Shown in pieces: positions 33,968 through 43,818 of a stretch of 64,000 nt of DNA. How positions within the stretch are numbered: the first letter of the stretch is position 1; the number at the start of each line of letters is the position of its first letter. A program made the translations under genes and the position numbers. Source of the DNA: Micropruina glycogenica (lineage in GTDB: Bacteria > Actinomycetota > Actinomycetes > Propionibacteriales > Propionibacteriaceae); assembly GCF_039524395.1 (NCBI RefSeq), contig NZ_BAAAGO010000040.1; one strand, given 5' to 3'. A model generated the notes under the pieces. The model saw only the letters and a program-made list of their open reading frames with translations, was not told the origin of the DNA and ran no database searches.

Positions 33968-35381
33968 ACGAACTATTCGGGCCGTGGCGGCGCTGGCCGG
34001 CGCCGCCGACCCGGCAATCGAGGGCACGGCGGGGCCGGACGTGGTGATCGACTCGCGGCTCGCCACGCCCGGAGCGGTGTTCGTGGCCCTGCCCGGCGAG
34101 CACGTCGACGGGCACGACTTCGTGGCCGCCGCGGCCGCCAACGGGGCGGTCGCGGCCATCTGCACCCACCCGACCGACGCCGCGCTGGCTCACCTGGTGG
34201 TACCGGACGCCCTGCAGGGGCTCACTCGGTTGGCCACCGGCGTGATCGCTGAAGCCAAGTCCAGCGGACTGCGAACGGTGGGCATCACCGGTTCGTCGGG
34301 CAAGACCAGCACCAAAGACCTGCTCGGCCAGGTGCTTGCCGCCCACGGGGCCACGATCAGCCCGAAAGGGTCGTTCAACAACGAGATCGGGGTGCCGTTG
34401 ACGGCTCTGCGGGTCACCGACGACACCCGCTTTCTGGTCAGCGAGATGGGCGCCCGTGGCGGCGGCCATATCGCGTGGCTCTGCCGCATCGTCCCCCCAG
34501 ACGTCGCCGTGGTGCTCAACGTCGGCCACGCCCACCTGGGCGAGTTCGGCTCGGTCGAAGCCATCGCCCTGGCCAAGGGCGAACTGGTCGAGGCGCTCAC
34601 GCCGCAGGGTTGGGCCGTGCTCAACGCCGACGACCCGCTGGTCGCCGCGATGGCCGCCCGCACCCGCGCCCGGTTGGCGCACTACTCGCTCACCGGTGAG
34701 CCGGCGGGTGACCTACGGGTGTGGGCTGAGCACTTGCGCGCCGATGATGTGCAGCGGCATTCGTTCACGTTGCGTGCCGCCGGTGCCGGTGACGACGGTG
34801 CCATCGACTGCGCCGAGCCGGTCGAACTGCAGGGCCCCGGACGGCATCAGGTCGTCAACGCGCTGGCCGCCGCCACCGCGGCGCTGGCCCTGGGCGTGCC
34901 CCCGGTCACTGTGGCCGGGGCGCTGAGCGGCGCGGTGGCCCAGTCGGCGTGGCGCATGCAGTTGATGCCGCGCGCCGACGGTGTGCTGGTCGTCAACGAC
35001 GCCTACAACGCCAACCCCGACTCGATGCGGGCGGCCCTGGTCACGGTCGCCGGCATGCGGCGCGCGGGTGGTCGGTTGATCGCGGTGCTCGGCGACATGC
35101 TCGAACTCGGTGCGGCCGCGGCAGACGAGCATGAGAAGCTGGGTGCGCTGGCCGCCGAGCTGGGGTTCGAGGTGGTCGCAGTCGGGCAACTCGCCGACGA
35201 GATCGCGCGGGGCGTCCGGCGCGGGTTTGGCACAGTGACACGGGTGAGTGACGTTCAGGAGGCGGTGGCGGTGGCGCAAGCGAACCTGCAGCCGGCCGAC
35301 GTGGTGGTGGTCAAGGCGTCGCGCGGGCTGGCCCTCGACCGGGTCGCCGATGCGCTGGCCGCGGCGGGTGAGACGGCATGA
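33960..35381 (+). CDS. murF: UDP-MurNAc-tripeptide:D-Ala-D-Ala ligase MurF
   Basis: The 473-residue protein has the Mur-ligase ATP loop GITGSSGKTSTKDLL and the family segments SFNNEIGVPLTAL, EMGARGGGHIAWLC and NDAYNANPDSMRAAL. It attaches D-Ala-D-Ala to the tripeptide precursor. I chose GTG 33960, which has GGGGGGA about 9 nt upstream; in-frame GTGs at 33936 and 33951 are alternatives. No ddl gene is in this cluster, so D-Ala-D-Ala must come from elsewhere. Confidence 0.94.
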   Translation: MRERTIRAVAALAGAADPAIEGTAGPDVVIDSRLATPGAVFVALPGEHVDGHDFVAAAAANGAVAAICTHPTDAALAHLVVPDALQGLTRLATGVIAEAKSSGLRTVGITGSSGKTSTKDLLGQVLAAHGATISPKGSFNNEIGVPLTALRVTDDTRFLVSEMGARGGGHIAWLCRIVPPDVAVVLNVGHAHLGEFGSVEAIALAKGELVEALTPQGWAVLNADDPLVAAMAARTRARLAHYSLTGEPAGDLRVWAEHLRADDVQRHSFTLRAAGAGDDGAIDCAEPVELQGPGRHQVVNALAAATAALALGVPPVTVAGALSGAVAQSAWRMQLMPRADGVLVVNDAYNANPDSMRAALVTVAGMRRAGGRLIAVLGDMLELGAAAADEHEKLGALAAELGFEVVAVGQLADEIARGVRRGFGTVTRVSDVQEAVAVAQANLQPADVVVVKASRGLALDRVADALAAAGETA

Positions 35382-36451
35382 GAAGCATTCTGCTGGCCGG
35401 CGGTCTCGCTCTGATCGGCACCCTGCTGGGCACCCGGTTCGCCATTCGGGTGCTGGTCAAGAACGGCTACGGCCAGTTCATTCGCGACGACGGCCCCACC
35501 GCCCACCACACCAAACGCGGCACGCCCACCATGGGCGGCATCGTGATCATCGTGGCGGTGATCTTCGGCTACACCCTGGCGCACCTGATCACCTGGACGT
35601 TGCCGACGGCGTCCGGGCTGTTGGTGATCTATCTGGTCACCGGGCTGGGCCTGGTGGGCTTCGCCGACGACTGGACCAAGATCAGCAAGGCCCGCTCGTT
35701 GGGCCTGAACAGCCGGGCCAAGCTGGCCGGGCAGGGGCTGGTCGGCATCTCGTTCGCCATCTTGTCGTTTCAGTTCCCCGACGAGCAGGGCATCACCCCG
35801 GCCAGCCAGGCGATCTCGTTCTTGCGCGACATCAACTGGCTGCAGCTGCCGATCTGGCTCGCGGTGATCTGGATCGTGCTGCTGATCGCCTCGTGGTCGA
35901 ACGCCGCCAACCTCACCGACGGCCTCGACGGGCTCGCCGCGGGCGCGGCCGCCATGGTGTTCGCCGCCTACGCGGTGGTGAACATCTGGCAGAACAACCA
36001 GTCGTGCTCGACCAGCTCGACCGCCGGCCCGCAGTGCTACTGGGTGCGCGACCCGCGTGACCTGGCTCTGGTGTCCCTGGCCCTCGCCGGCGCATGCTTC
36101 GGCTTTCTGTGGTGGAACGCCAGCCCGGCCAAGATCTTCATGGGCGACACCGGATCGCTGGCCATCGGCGGCGGTTTCGCGGCCCTGTCGATCTTCACCC
36201 GCACCGAGCTGCTGATGCCGATCATCGCCGGGCTGTTTCTGATCATCACCCTTTCGGTGGTGCTGCAGGTCGGCTGGTTCAAGCTCACCAAGGGCAAACG
36301 GCTGTTCAAGATGGCGCCCCTGCAGCACCACTTCGAACTTCTGGGGTGGGCCGAGATCACGATCGTGATCAGGTTCTGGATCATCTGTGGGCTGTGCGTC
36401 GCGCTCGGCCTGGGTGCCTTCTACGCCGAATGGACGGTGGGGCTGCCGTGA
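35378..36451 (+). CDS. mraY: Phospho-N-acetylmuramoyl-pentapeptide transferase
   Basis: MraY transfers phospho-MurNAc-pentapeptide to undecaprenyl phosphate and makes lipid I. The 357-residue membrane protein has about ten helices and the family motifs GTPTMGG, ADDWTKI, NLTDGLDGLAAG and FMGDTGSLAIGG, and ends with the HHFELLGW block. It overlaps murF and murD by ATGA/GTGA junctions. Confidence 0.96.
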   Translation: MRSILLAGGLALIGTLLGTRFAIRVLVKNGYGQFIRDDGPTAHHTKRGTPTMGGIVIIVAVIFGYTLAHLITWTLPTASGLLVIYLVTGLGLVGFADDWTKISKARSLGLNSRAKLAGQGLVGISFAILSFQFPDEQGITPASQAISFLRDINWLQLPIWLAVIWIVLLIASWSNAANLTDGLDGLAAGAAAMVFAAYAVVNIWQNNQSCSTSSTAGPQCYWVRDPRDLALVSLALAGACFGFLWWNASPAKIFMGDTGSLAIGGGFAALSIFTRTELLMPIIAGLFLIITLSVVLQVGWFKLTKGKRLFKMAPLQHHFELLGWAEITIVIRFWIICGLCVALGLGAFYAEWTVGLP

Positions 36452-37935
36452 TCGACTGGTTGCCTGAGGCCACCCGGCTGTCGCCCTGGGCCGAGGCCAC
36501 CGTCGTGGTGGCAGGCCTGGCGGCGTCGGGCTATGCGGCGGCCGACGGGCTGCTCGAACTGGGCGCCAACGTGATCGTGCTCGACGAGGCCGACACCGCC
36601 ACCAACGTCGAGAAGGCAGCGATTCTGGGCGTGCTCGACGCCGACGTGCGGCTGGGCCCGGGCAGCACCGCACTGTTGCCCGAGTGCGACCTGGTGGTCG
36701 CCTCGCCGGGGTGGCGGCCCACCGCGCCGCTGCTGCAGCAGGCCAGGCACCGCGGCGTGCCGATCTGGGGCGAGGTCGAACTGGCCTGGCGCATGATGCA
36801 GCCCGACCGGGTGGTGCCCTGGCTCGGGGTCACCGGCACCAACGGCAAGACCACCACGGTGAACATGCTCGAGTCGATGCTGGTGGCCGCGGGCCTGACC
36901 ACCTCGGCGGTGGGCAACGTGGGCCGTCCGATCGTCGAGGCGATTCTCGACGAGGTCAGCTACGACGTGTTGGCCGTCGAGCTGTCGAGCTTTCAACTGC
37001 ACTACGCCCACTCGCTGACGCTGCATTCGGCCGCGGTGCTGAACCTGCACCCCGACCATCTGGAGTGGTACGCCGACCCGGCCACGTGGGGCAGCGACGA
37101 GCCCGACGCCATGGCCGCCTACGCCGCCGACAAGGCCAGGATCTTTCAGCGGGTCACGCACGCCTGTGTCTACAACGTGGCCGACGAGGCCACCATGCGC
37201 ATGGTCGAGAACGCCGAGGTCACCGAGGGGGCCAGGGCCGTCGGGTTCACCCTGGGCACCCCGTCGGTGTCGATGCTGGGGGTGGTGGACGACCTGCTGG
37301 TCGACCGCGCGTTCATCGCCCAGCGCCGCGATTCGGCCATGGAGATCGCGAAGGTGGACGACATTCATCCGCTTGCCCCACACAACGTCGAGAACGCACT
37401 GGCCGCCGCCGCGCTGGCCCGGTCGTTCGGGGTGCCGGCCACCGCGGTTCGCGACGGGCTGCGCCGGCTCGAACTGGGCGACCACCGCATTCAAACCGTG
37501 GCCGAACACGACGGCATCCGCTGGGTGGACGACTCCAAGGCCACCAACCCGCACGCCGCGGCCTCGTCGTTGCGGGCGTTCGACTCGATCGTGTGGGTGG
37601 CGGGCGGCCAGGCCAAGGGCACCACGTTCGACGACCTGGTGCAGACCTATGGCGACAAGCTGCGCGGCGTGGTGCTGCTGGGCGTCGATCGGCAGGTGAT
37701 TGCCGACGCACTCGCCCGACACGCGCCCCAGATCCCCGTCACGATCATCGATTCAACAGACACTGGAGCGATGACGCAGGCGGTGCAGGCCGCACGCTCG
37801 TACGCCCGTCCAGGCGACGTCGTGTTGCTCGCTCCGGGTTGCGCCAGCAAAGACATGTACACCGGGTACGACGCCAGGGGTGTGGCATTCGCCGAAGCCG
37901 CGCGCAGGGTCACCGGTGCCGACGAGAAGGGCTGA
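36448..37935 (+). CDS. murD: UDP-MurNAc-L-alanine:D-glutamate ligase
   Basis: The 495-residue protein has a Rossmann N-terminal domain (VVVAGLAASGYAAADGLLELGANVIVLDEA), the ATP loop GVTGTNGKTTTVNML and the C-terminal DDSKATNPHAA and LLAPGCASKDMY blocks. It adds D-Glu to UDP-MurNAc-L-Ala. The GTG at 36448 overlaps the mraY stop and gives the normal N-terminus. Confidence 0.95.
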   Translation: MIDWLPEATRLSPWAEATVVVAGLAASGYAAADGLLELGANVIVLDEADTATNVEKAAILGVLDADVRLGPGSTALLPECDLVVASPGWRPTAPLLQQARHRGVPIWGEVELAWRMMQPDRVVPWLGVTGTNGKTTTVNMLESMLVAAGLTTSAVGNVGRPIVEAILDEVSYDVLAVELSSFQLHYAHSLTLHSAAVLNLHPDHLEWYADPATWGSDEPDAMAAYAADKARIFQRVTHACVYNVADEATMRMVENAEVTEGARAVGFTLGTPSVSMLGVVDDLLVDRAFIAQRRDSAMEIAKVDDIHPLAPHNVENALAAAALARSFGVPATAVRDGLRRLELGDHRIQTVAEHDGIRWVDDSKATNPHAAASSLRAFDSIVWVAGGQAKGTTFDDLVQTYGDKLRGVVLLGVDRQVIADALARHAPQIPVTIIDSTDTGAMTQAVQAARSYARPGDVVLLAPGCASKDMYTGYDARGVAFAEAARRVTGADEKG

Positions 37936-37940
37936 GCTCA

Positions 37941-39197
37941 GTGGCGATCCTCTCATCACCGCTGAGTCGAAAAGACGCCGTCAAGTCCGCTCGGGCGCGC
38001 ACGTCGCTGCTCGGTGAGGCGCTGGCCCACCCGCGCGCCAGCTTCTTTCTGGTGCTGGTGCCCACGGTGCTGCTGCTGGCCCTGGGCATGATGATGGTGC
38101 TCTCGGCGTCCAGCGTGCTGGGCAGCGTGCGGTTCGGCGACGCCTACTACTTCGTGAAGCGCCAGGTGTTCTTTCTGGCCGTCGGCGGTGCCGCCGCCTT
38201 CGTGCTGTCGCGGTGCAACGTACGGGCGCTGAAGGTGCTGGGCTGGGGCCTGGTGATCGCCGCGCTGACACTGCAGATACTCACCTTCACTCCGCTGGGT
38301 TGGGGCGAAGCAAAGGGCAACCGCAACTGGGTGCAGTTCGGCACGTCGTTCTTTCGCATTCAGCCGTCCGAGCTGGCCAAGCTGGCCATCATCGTGTGGG
38401 GTGCCGACCTGCTGGCCCGCAAGCAGAAACTGCTCGACCAGCCCAAGCACCTGCTGGTGCCGTTCGTTCCGGTCTCGCTGCTGCTGATCAGCCTGGTGGT
38501 GCTGCAGCACGACCTGGGCACCGGCATGATCATGGGCGCCATCGTGGTGGCGATGCTGTGGTACGTCGGGGCGTCGTGGAAGATGCTGGCCTCGATCGGC
38601 GCCATCGTCGGTGCCGGCGTCGTGGTGCTGGTGGCCACCTCCGCCAACCGCCTCGGCCGCATCACGGGCTTCTTCGACTCCACGCACGACCAGATGGGTG
38701 TCAACCTGCAGCCGCTGCGCGGCGTGTTCGCGCTGGCGTCCGGCGGCTGGTGGGGGCTCGGTCTGGGCGCGTCCCGGCAGAAGTGGGGGTCGCTGGCCGA
38801 GGCGCACACCGACTACGTGTTGGCCATCGTGGGCGAAGAGCTCGGGCTGGTCGGCACCTTGGTGGTGTTGTCGCTGTTCCTGGTGCTGGCCTACGCGGGC
38901 TTTCGCATCGCGCTGCGATCCGACATCACGTTCTGCCGCTACCTGGCGGCCGGCGTCACGTCGTGGCTGATGATTCAGGCGCTGGTCAACATCATGGTCG
39001 TGCTCAAGATGATTCCGGTGCTGGGGGTCACGCTGCCGCTGCTGAGCTACGGCGGGTCCGGCCTGATGGCCAACCTGGCCGCCATCGGCATGCTGTTGGC
39101 CTGCGCCAAGCTCGAGCCCGACGCCCGTAGGCTGGCCGAACGCAAGAAGCGCACGACCGGCGCACCGGTCACCGTGGTCGAGTCGCGGCGCGCGTAG
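37941..39197 (+). CDS. ftsW: Peptidoglycan glycosyltransferase FtsW
   Basis: FtsW is the SEDS-family glycan polymerase of the divisome, partner of the division transpeptidase. The 418-residue product has about ten membrane helices. It shows MMVLSASSVLG in the first helix region, GNRNWVQFGTSFFRIQPSELAKLA, and the C-terminal PVLGVTLPLLSYGGSGL. The GTG at 37941 lies 5 nt after murD. The C-terminus is basic (ERKKRTTGAPVTVVESRRA). Confidence 0.95.
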   Translation: MAILSSPLSRKDAVKSARARTSLLGEALAHPRASFFLVLVPTVLLLALGMMMVLSASSVLGSVRFGDAYYFVKRQVFFLAVGGAAAFVLSRCNVRALKVLGWGLVIAALTLQILTFTPLGWGEAKGNRNWVQFGTSFFRIQPSELAKLAIIVWGADLLARKQKLLDQPKHLLVPFVPVSLLLISLVVLQHDLGTGMIMGAIVVAMLWYVGASWKMLASIGAIVGAGVVVLVATSANRLGRITGFFDSTHDQMGVNLQPLRGVFALASGGWWGLGLGASRQKWGSLAEAHTDYVLAIVGEELGLVGTLVVLSLFLVLAYAGFRIALRSDITFCRYLAAGVTSWLMIQALVNIMVVLKMIPVLGVTLPLLSYGGSGLMANLAAIGMLLACAKLEPDARRLAERKKRTTGAPVTVVESRRA

Positions 39198-39216
39198 GCC
39201 TTTGTCGAGGAGAACC

Positions 39217-40317
39217 ATGGCTCACGTCGTGCTGGCCGGAGGGGGAACCGCCGGCCACACTTCGCCGTTGATCGCGACCGCCGAGCGCATCGCAGAGCTC
39301 GACCCGTCCGGAACGTTGGTGGCGGTGGGTACGGCGCGCGGTCTCGAAACCACCGTGGTGCCGGCGGCGGGGCTGCGGCTGGAGCTGATTCCGCCCGTGC
39401 CGCTACCCCGTAAGCCGACCCTTGAACTGCTCGCCGTGCCTTCGCGGCTGATCGGTGCGGTACGCGCGGCGCGCCGCATTCTCAAGGCCGAACGGGCTGA
39501 TGTGGCGGTCGGTTTCGGCGGGTACGTGTCGCTGCCGGTCTATCTCGCCGCGCGCACGATGGGCGTGCCGGTGGTGATTCACGAACAGAACGCGCTCCCC
39601 GGACTGGCCAACAAGGTGGCGGCCCGGTTCGCCAAGGTGGTGGGGGTGTCGTTTGCCGACACGCCACTGGCCAAGGCTCGCTATCTCGGCCTGCCGGTGC
39701 GGCGCGGCATCGCCGAACTCGACGTCGAGGCTCGCCGGGCTGCGGCCCGCGAAGGCTTCGGGCTCGACCCCAACCGGCCGACCCTGCTGGTTTCGGGCGG
39801 CTCGCAGGGCGCGCAGAGCATCAACCAGGCCACCCAGGGTGCGCGAGGACGTCTACTGGCCGCCGGCATTCAGGTGCTGCACGTGCTGGGTCCCAAGAAC
39901 ATCACCGAGGCCGACGAGGCGGTCACCGACCCCGCCACCGGCGCGCGCTACGTGCCGGTGGGCTACGTGGACGCCATGGAGGACGCCTACGCGGCCGCCG
40001 ATCTGATGATCGGACGGGCCGGTGCCGGCACGGTGATGGAGACCGCGACCGTCGGCCTGCCGGTGATCTTCGTGCCGTTGCCGCACGGCAACGGCGAACA
40101 GGCGCGCAACGCGGGCTTTCTGGTCGCCGGCGGGGCGGGACTGCTGGTCGACAACGCCGACTTCACCGCCGACCGCATGGCCACCGAGGTGCTGGACCTG
40201 TTCGCCGACCCGGCCCGGCTGCCCGCCATGCGGGCCGCCACCCGAGACCTGGTGCCCGCCGACGCCGCCGGCGCTCTGGCCGAGCTGGTGCTGGCCGCGG
40301 CGACGAAGGGGGCCTGA
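39217..40317 (+). CDS. murG: UDP-GlcNAc:lipid I N-acetylglucosaminyltransferase
   Basis: The enzyme makes lipid II at the inner face of the membrane. The 366-residue GT-B protein has the N-terminal loop LAGGGTAGHTSPL, VGFGGYVSLPVYLAAR, HEQNALPGLANK and LLVSGGSQGAQSINQ. The ATG at 39217 follows GAGGAG and is preferred to an in-frame upstream start. Confidence 0.95.
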   Translation: MAHVVLAGGGTAGHTSPLIATAERIAELDPSGTLVAVGTARGLETTVVPAAGLRLELIPPVPLPRKPTLELLAVPSRLIGAVRAARRILKAERADVAVGFGGYVSLPVYLAARTMGVPVVIHEQNALPGLANKVAARFAKVVGVSFADTPLAKARYLGLPVRRGIAELDVEARRAAAREGFGLDPNRPTLLVSGGSQGAQSINQATQGARGRLLAAGIQVLHVLGPKNITEADEAVTDPATGARYVPVGYVDAMEDAYAAADLMIGRAGAGTVMETATVGLPVIFVPLPHGNGEQARNAGFLVAGGAGLLVDNADFTADRMATEVLDLFADPARLPAMRAATRDLVPADAAGALAELVLAAATKGA

Positions 40318-40318
40318 T

Positions 40319-41722
40319 ATGCCCCTGGTCGAACCCGTGCCGCTGGTCGGCGTCCACGAGCTTGGGCCGGTGCACTTCATCGCCATCGGCGGGGCCGGCA
40401 TGAGCGGCATCGCCGCCGCCTACGCCGACGCCGGGGTGCCGGTGTCGGGTAGCGACCAGGCCGATTCGGCCGCCCTTCGCCAACTGCGTGAGCGCGGCAT
40501 CGAGGTGCACGTCGGGCACGACGCCGCCAACCTGGGCGAGGCGGCCACCGTGGTGGTGTCGTCCGCGATTCGCGAGGGCAATGTCGAACTGGCCGAAGCC
40601 AGGCGTCGCGGGCTGCGGGTGTGGCATCGCAGCGCGGCGCTCGGGGCGCTGATGCTGGGCCATCGCGGGGTGGCGATCACCGGCACGCACGGCAAGACCA
40701 CCACCACCGGCATGACCGCACAACTGCTGGCCGAACTCGACACCGACCCCTCCTACGTGATCGGGTCGCCGCTGGCCGCCACCGGCCGCAGCTCGCACAT
40801 CGGCACCGGTGAGGCCTTCGTGGTCGAGGCCGACGAGTCCGACGGCTCGTTTCTGCAGTACCCCGCCGAGGTGGTGGCGGTCACCAACATCGAAGCCGAC
40901 CACCTCGACAACTGGGGCACCGCCGAGCACTACTTCGACGGGTTCGCGCTCCTCTGCCGGCAACCGCTGGTGCGCACCGTCGTGCTGTCGGCCGACGACC
41001 AGAGCGCCGAGGCGCTACGGCCACTGGTCGAGGGCGACGGACGGCGGGTGATCACCGTCGGCGAGTCGGCGCGGGCCGACGTGCGGCTGACCGATCTGGT
41101 GGTCGATCAGCCGGCTGCCCGGGCGACCCTCGTGGCGCACGACGACGCCGGCCCGTTGCAGCTGTCGGTGCCCGGCCGCTACAACCTGCACAATGCCGCG
41201 GTCGGCTATGCGATCGGCCGGGCCCTCGGCCTGCCGGGGCACGCGCTGCGGGCGGCCGCCGAGGCGTTTCGCGGCACGCACCGCCGGTTCAGTTTCGTGG
41301 GCGAGATCAACGGAGCGCGAATCTACGACGACTACGCCCATCACCCCACCGAGGTGCGCGCCCTGCTCACCGCGGCCCGTCCGATCGCCGGCCAGGGCCG
41401 GCTGGTGGCGCTGTTTCAGCCGCACCTGTTCACCCGCACCCGCGACTTCGCGGGCGCGTTCGGCGCGGCGTTGGCGCTGGCCGATGAGGTGGTCGTGCTC
41501 GACGTGTACCCGGCCCGCGAAGACCCGATCGCCGGCGTGACGGGCGAACTCGTGGCCGACGCGGCACGCTCCGCCGGCGCTCGGGTGACCTACGTGGCCG
41601 ACAAGCGGCACGCGCCCGGCGTACTGGCACGCGTGCTGCGACCGGGCGACCTCGCCCTCACCATCGGCGCCGGCGACGTCACCGCTGTGGGCCCGGCCAC
41701 GATGGCGCAGGTGATGAAATGA
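40319..41722 (+). CDS. murC: UDP-N-acetylmuramate:L-alanine ligase
   Basis: The 467-residue Mur ligase adds L-Ala to UDP-MurNAc. It has the N-terminal HFIAIGGAGMSGIAA, the ATP loop AITGTHGKTTTTGM, EADESDGSFLQYPAEVVAVTNIEADHLDNW and YDDYAHHPTEVRALL. A GAAGGGGG ribosome site lies in the end of murG. The stop overlaps ftsQ (ATGA). Confidence 0.96.
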   Translation: MPLVEPVPLVGVHELGPVHFIAIGGAGMSGIAAAYADAGVPVSGSDQADSAALRQLRERGIEVHVGHDAANLGEAATVVVSSAIREGNVELAEARRRGLRVWHRSAALGALMLGHRGVAITGTHGKTTTTGMTAQLLAELDTDPSYVIGSPLAATGRSSHIGTGEAFVVEADESDGSFLQYPAEVVAVTNIEADHLDNWGTAEHYFDGFALLCRQPLVRTVVLSADDQSAEALRPLVEGDGRRVITVGESARADVRLTDLVVDQPAARATLVAHDDAGPLQLSVPGRYNLHNAAVGYAIGRALGLPGHALRAAAEAFRGTHRRFSFVGEINGARIYDDYAHHPTEVRALLTAARPIAGQGRLVALFQPHLFTRTRDFAGAFGAALALADEVVVLDVYPAREDPIAGVTGELVADAARSAGARVTYVADKRHAPGVLARVLRPGDLALTIGAGDVTAVGPATMAQVMK

Positions 41723-42444
41723 GCACCATGACCAGAATCAGCGACGCCACCGGGCGCATCGACCTGCGCCGGCGCCGCGACCGCCGCCGCCGATGGCTGT
41801 GGCTGGGGGTGGCCGCCGGCGTGCTGGCCGTGCTGGGGGGCCTGACCTGGCTGCTGCTGTTCTCGACCGTGCTGGGTGTGCGCACCATCGAGGTGAGCGG
41901 TGCCACGATCACCAACGCCGACGACGTGCGGCGACTAGCCGACGTGTCGCCGGGCACCCCGTTGGCCCGGGTCGATCTCGATGCCGTGGCCACCCGCGTG
42001 GCCGGGCTGCCGGCCGTCGACACCGTCACCGTGAGTCGGGTGTGGCCGGGCACGATCGGTATTCGCATCGTCGAACGCACCCCGCTGTTCGCCATCGAAA
42101 CCCCCGGCGGGTACTGGATCGCCGACCACGAGGGGGTCATCTTCAACTCTGCCGCCGACGCACCCAAGGGCCTGATGATCGCCCAGATCACCGGTAACGA
42201 CCCGCGCCTGGTGCGTGATCTGGGTACCGTGCTGAGCGCGTTGCCGGCTGAGGTGCACACACGGGTGCGGCAGGTGAGCGCCGAGACCGCCGACAGCATC
42301 ACCCTGCAACTGGACGGCGGTGTGAGGGTCGTCTGGGGCAGTGCCGACCAGTCGGCGCTGAAGGCGCAGGTGATCGTGCCGCTGCTGCAGCAGAAGGGCA
42401 CCGTCTACGACGTTTCGGCGCCGTCCAATCCCACCGTGAAGTGA
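41719..42444 (+). CDS. ftsQ: Cell division protein FtsQ
   Basis: The 241-residue bitopic protein has an Arg-rich cytosolic N-terminus (LRRRRDRRRRWLW), one membrane helix (about residues 27-50), a POTRA domain (VLGVRTIEVSGATITNADDVRRLADVSPGTPL) and a beta domain. It bridges early and late divisome proteins. Its gene ends the coupled chain; a 184-nt gap with promoter-like sequence precedes ftsZ. Confidence 0.92.
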   Translation: MSTMTRISDATGRIDLRRRRDRRRRWLWLGVAAGVLAVLGGLTWLLLFSTVLGVRTIEVSGATITNADDVRRLADVSPGTPLARVDLDAVATRVAGLPAVDTVTVSRVWPGTIGIRIVERTPLFAIETPGGYWIADHEGVIFNSAADAPKGLMIAQITGNDPRLVRDLGTVLSALPAEVHTRVRQVSAETADSITLQLDGGVRVVWGSADQSALKAQVIVPLLQQKGTVYDVSAPSNPTVK

Positions 42445-42628
42445 TTTTCAAGCAACCCTGAAGTTGTGGTTGAGGGACGCGCCGAAGACGGGCCCCCCGT
42501 TGGACGCGGACGAGCCCCTCTGCGTAGCCTTTGAGCCGACGTCTTACAGGTGCCTTCCCAGGGTCTACACCGCGACTTGAGACTTAGTTTTCGGCAACCG
42601 CGCAATCGGTATTGAGGTAGGAATCTCC
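42445..42628 (+). promoter_or_regulatory. ftsZ upstream region
   Basis: The 184-nt gap contains no gene. It holds an imperfect inverted repeat close to the ftsQ end (CAACCCTGAAG...GGTTGAGGG) and AT-richer sequence before ftsZ (GACTTAGTTTTC), consistent with a separate ftsZ promoter. GGTAGGAATCT supplies the ribosome site. I could not fix the promoter hexamers. Confidence 0.45.
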
Positions 42629-43816
42629 GTGGGCAGTGCATCCCAGAACTACTTGGCGGTCATCAAGGTCGTGGGGGTCGGGGGCGGTGGCGTCAACGCC
42701 GTCAACCGCATGATCGAATCGGGCCTGCGCGGCGTGGAGTTCATCGCCGTCAACACCGACGCCCAGGCGCTCCTGATGAGCGACGCCGACGTCAAGCTCG
42801 ACATCGGTCGCGACCTGACCCGTGGCCTCGGCGCCGGCGCCGACCCCGACAAGGGGCGGCAGGCGGCCGAAGACCATTCCGACGAGATCGAAGAGGTGCT
42901 CAAGGGCGCCGACATGGTGTTCGTCACCGCCGGTGAGGGCGGCGGCACCGGCACCGGTGGCGCCCCCGTCGTGGCGCGCATCGCCCGCTCCCTGGGTGCC
43001 CTGACCATCGGTGTGGTCACCCGGCCGTTCAGTTTCGAGGGCAAGCGCCGCGCCACCCAGGCCGACAACGGCATCGTCAGCCTTCGCGAAGAGGTCGACA
43101 CCCTGATCGTGATCCCCAACGACAAGTTGTTGGAGATGACCGACCACCAGGTGGCGATCCTGGACGCCTTCAAGCAGGCCGACCAGGTGCTCATGCAGGG
43201 CGTCTCGGGCATCACCGACCTGATCACCACACCCGGCCTGATCAACCTGGACTTCGCCGACGTCAAGGCCGTGATGAGCAACGCCGGCTCGGCCCTGATG
43301 GGCATCGGTTCGGCCCGCGGTGAAGACCGGGCCCGCGCCGCCGCCGAGATGGCCGTCAGCTCGCCGCTGCTGGAGGCCAGCATCGACGGCGCCCACGGGG
43401 TGCTGCTGTCGATCGCCGGTGGCTCCGACCTGGGCCTGTTCGAGGTGTCGGCCGCGGCCAACCTCATCGAGAGCGCCGCGCACGAAGACGCCAACATCAT
43501 CTTCGGCACCGTGATCGACGACGCCCTGGGCGACGAGGTGCGGGTCACCGTGATCGCGGCCGGCTTCGACGGCGGGCAGCCGCCGCGCCGCCAGCCGGGC
43601 ATCACCCGGGCGCCCGACCTGCGGCAGAGCCGCCCGGCCACGCAGGCCCCGGCGACGCCGGCGCCCCAGCCCACGTTCGCCCGTCCCGAGCCCACCCCGG
43701 CTCCCGAGCCGGTGACCAGGCCGCAGGAGCAGCCCCAAGAGCGTCCGGCGGCGCCGTACCAGCCGCGTCCGGCCGCTCCCGACGACGATCTCGACGTGCC
43801 GGAGTTTCTGAAGTAG
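42629..43816 (+). CDS. ftsZ: Cell division GTPase FtsZ
   Basis: This is the tubulin-like GTPase that forms the Z-ring, 395 residues long. The tubulin signature is GGGTGTGGAPV (about residues 107-117). The N-terminal IKVVGVGGGGVNAVNRMI and the T7-loop segment NLDFADVKAVMSNAGSALMG are present. A Pro/Gln-rich linker (about 320-380) leads to the C-terminal peptide DDDLDVPEFLK, which in actinobacteria binds SepF and other partners. Confidence 0.97.
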   Translation: MGSASQNYLAVIKVVGVGGGGVNAVNRMIESGLRGVEFIAVNTDAQALLMSDADVKLDIGRDLTRGLGAGADPDKGRQAAEDHSDEIEEVLKGADMVFVTAGEGGGTGTGGAPVVARIARSLGALTIGVVTRPFSFEGKRRATQADNGIVSLREEVDTLIVIPNDKLLEMTDHQVAILDAFKQADQVLMQGVSGITDLITTPGLINLDFADVKAVMSNAGSALMGIGSARGEDRARAAAEMAVSSPLLEASIDGAHGVLLSIAGGSDLGLFEVSAAANLIESAAHEDANIIFGTVIDDALGDEVRVTVIAAGFDGGQPPRRQPGITRAPDLRQSRPATQAPATPAPQPTFARPEPTPAPEPVTRPQEQPQERPAAPYQPRPAAPDDDLDVPEFLK

Positions 43817-43818
43817 TC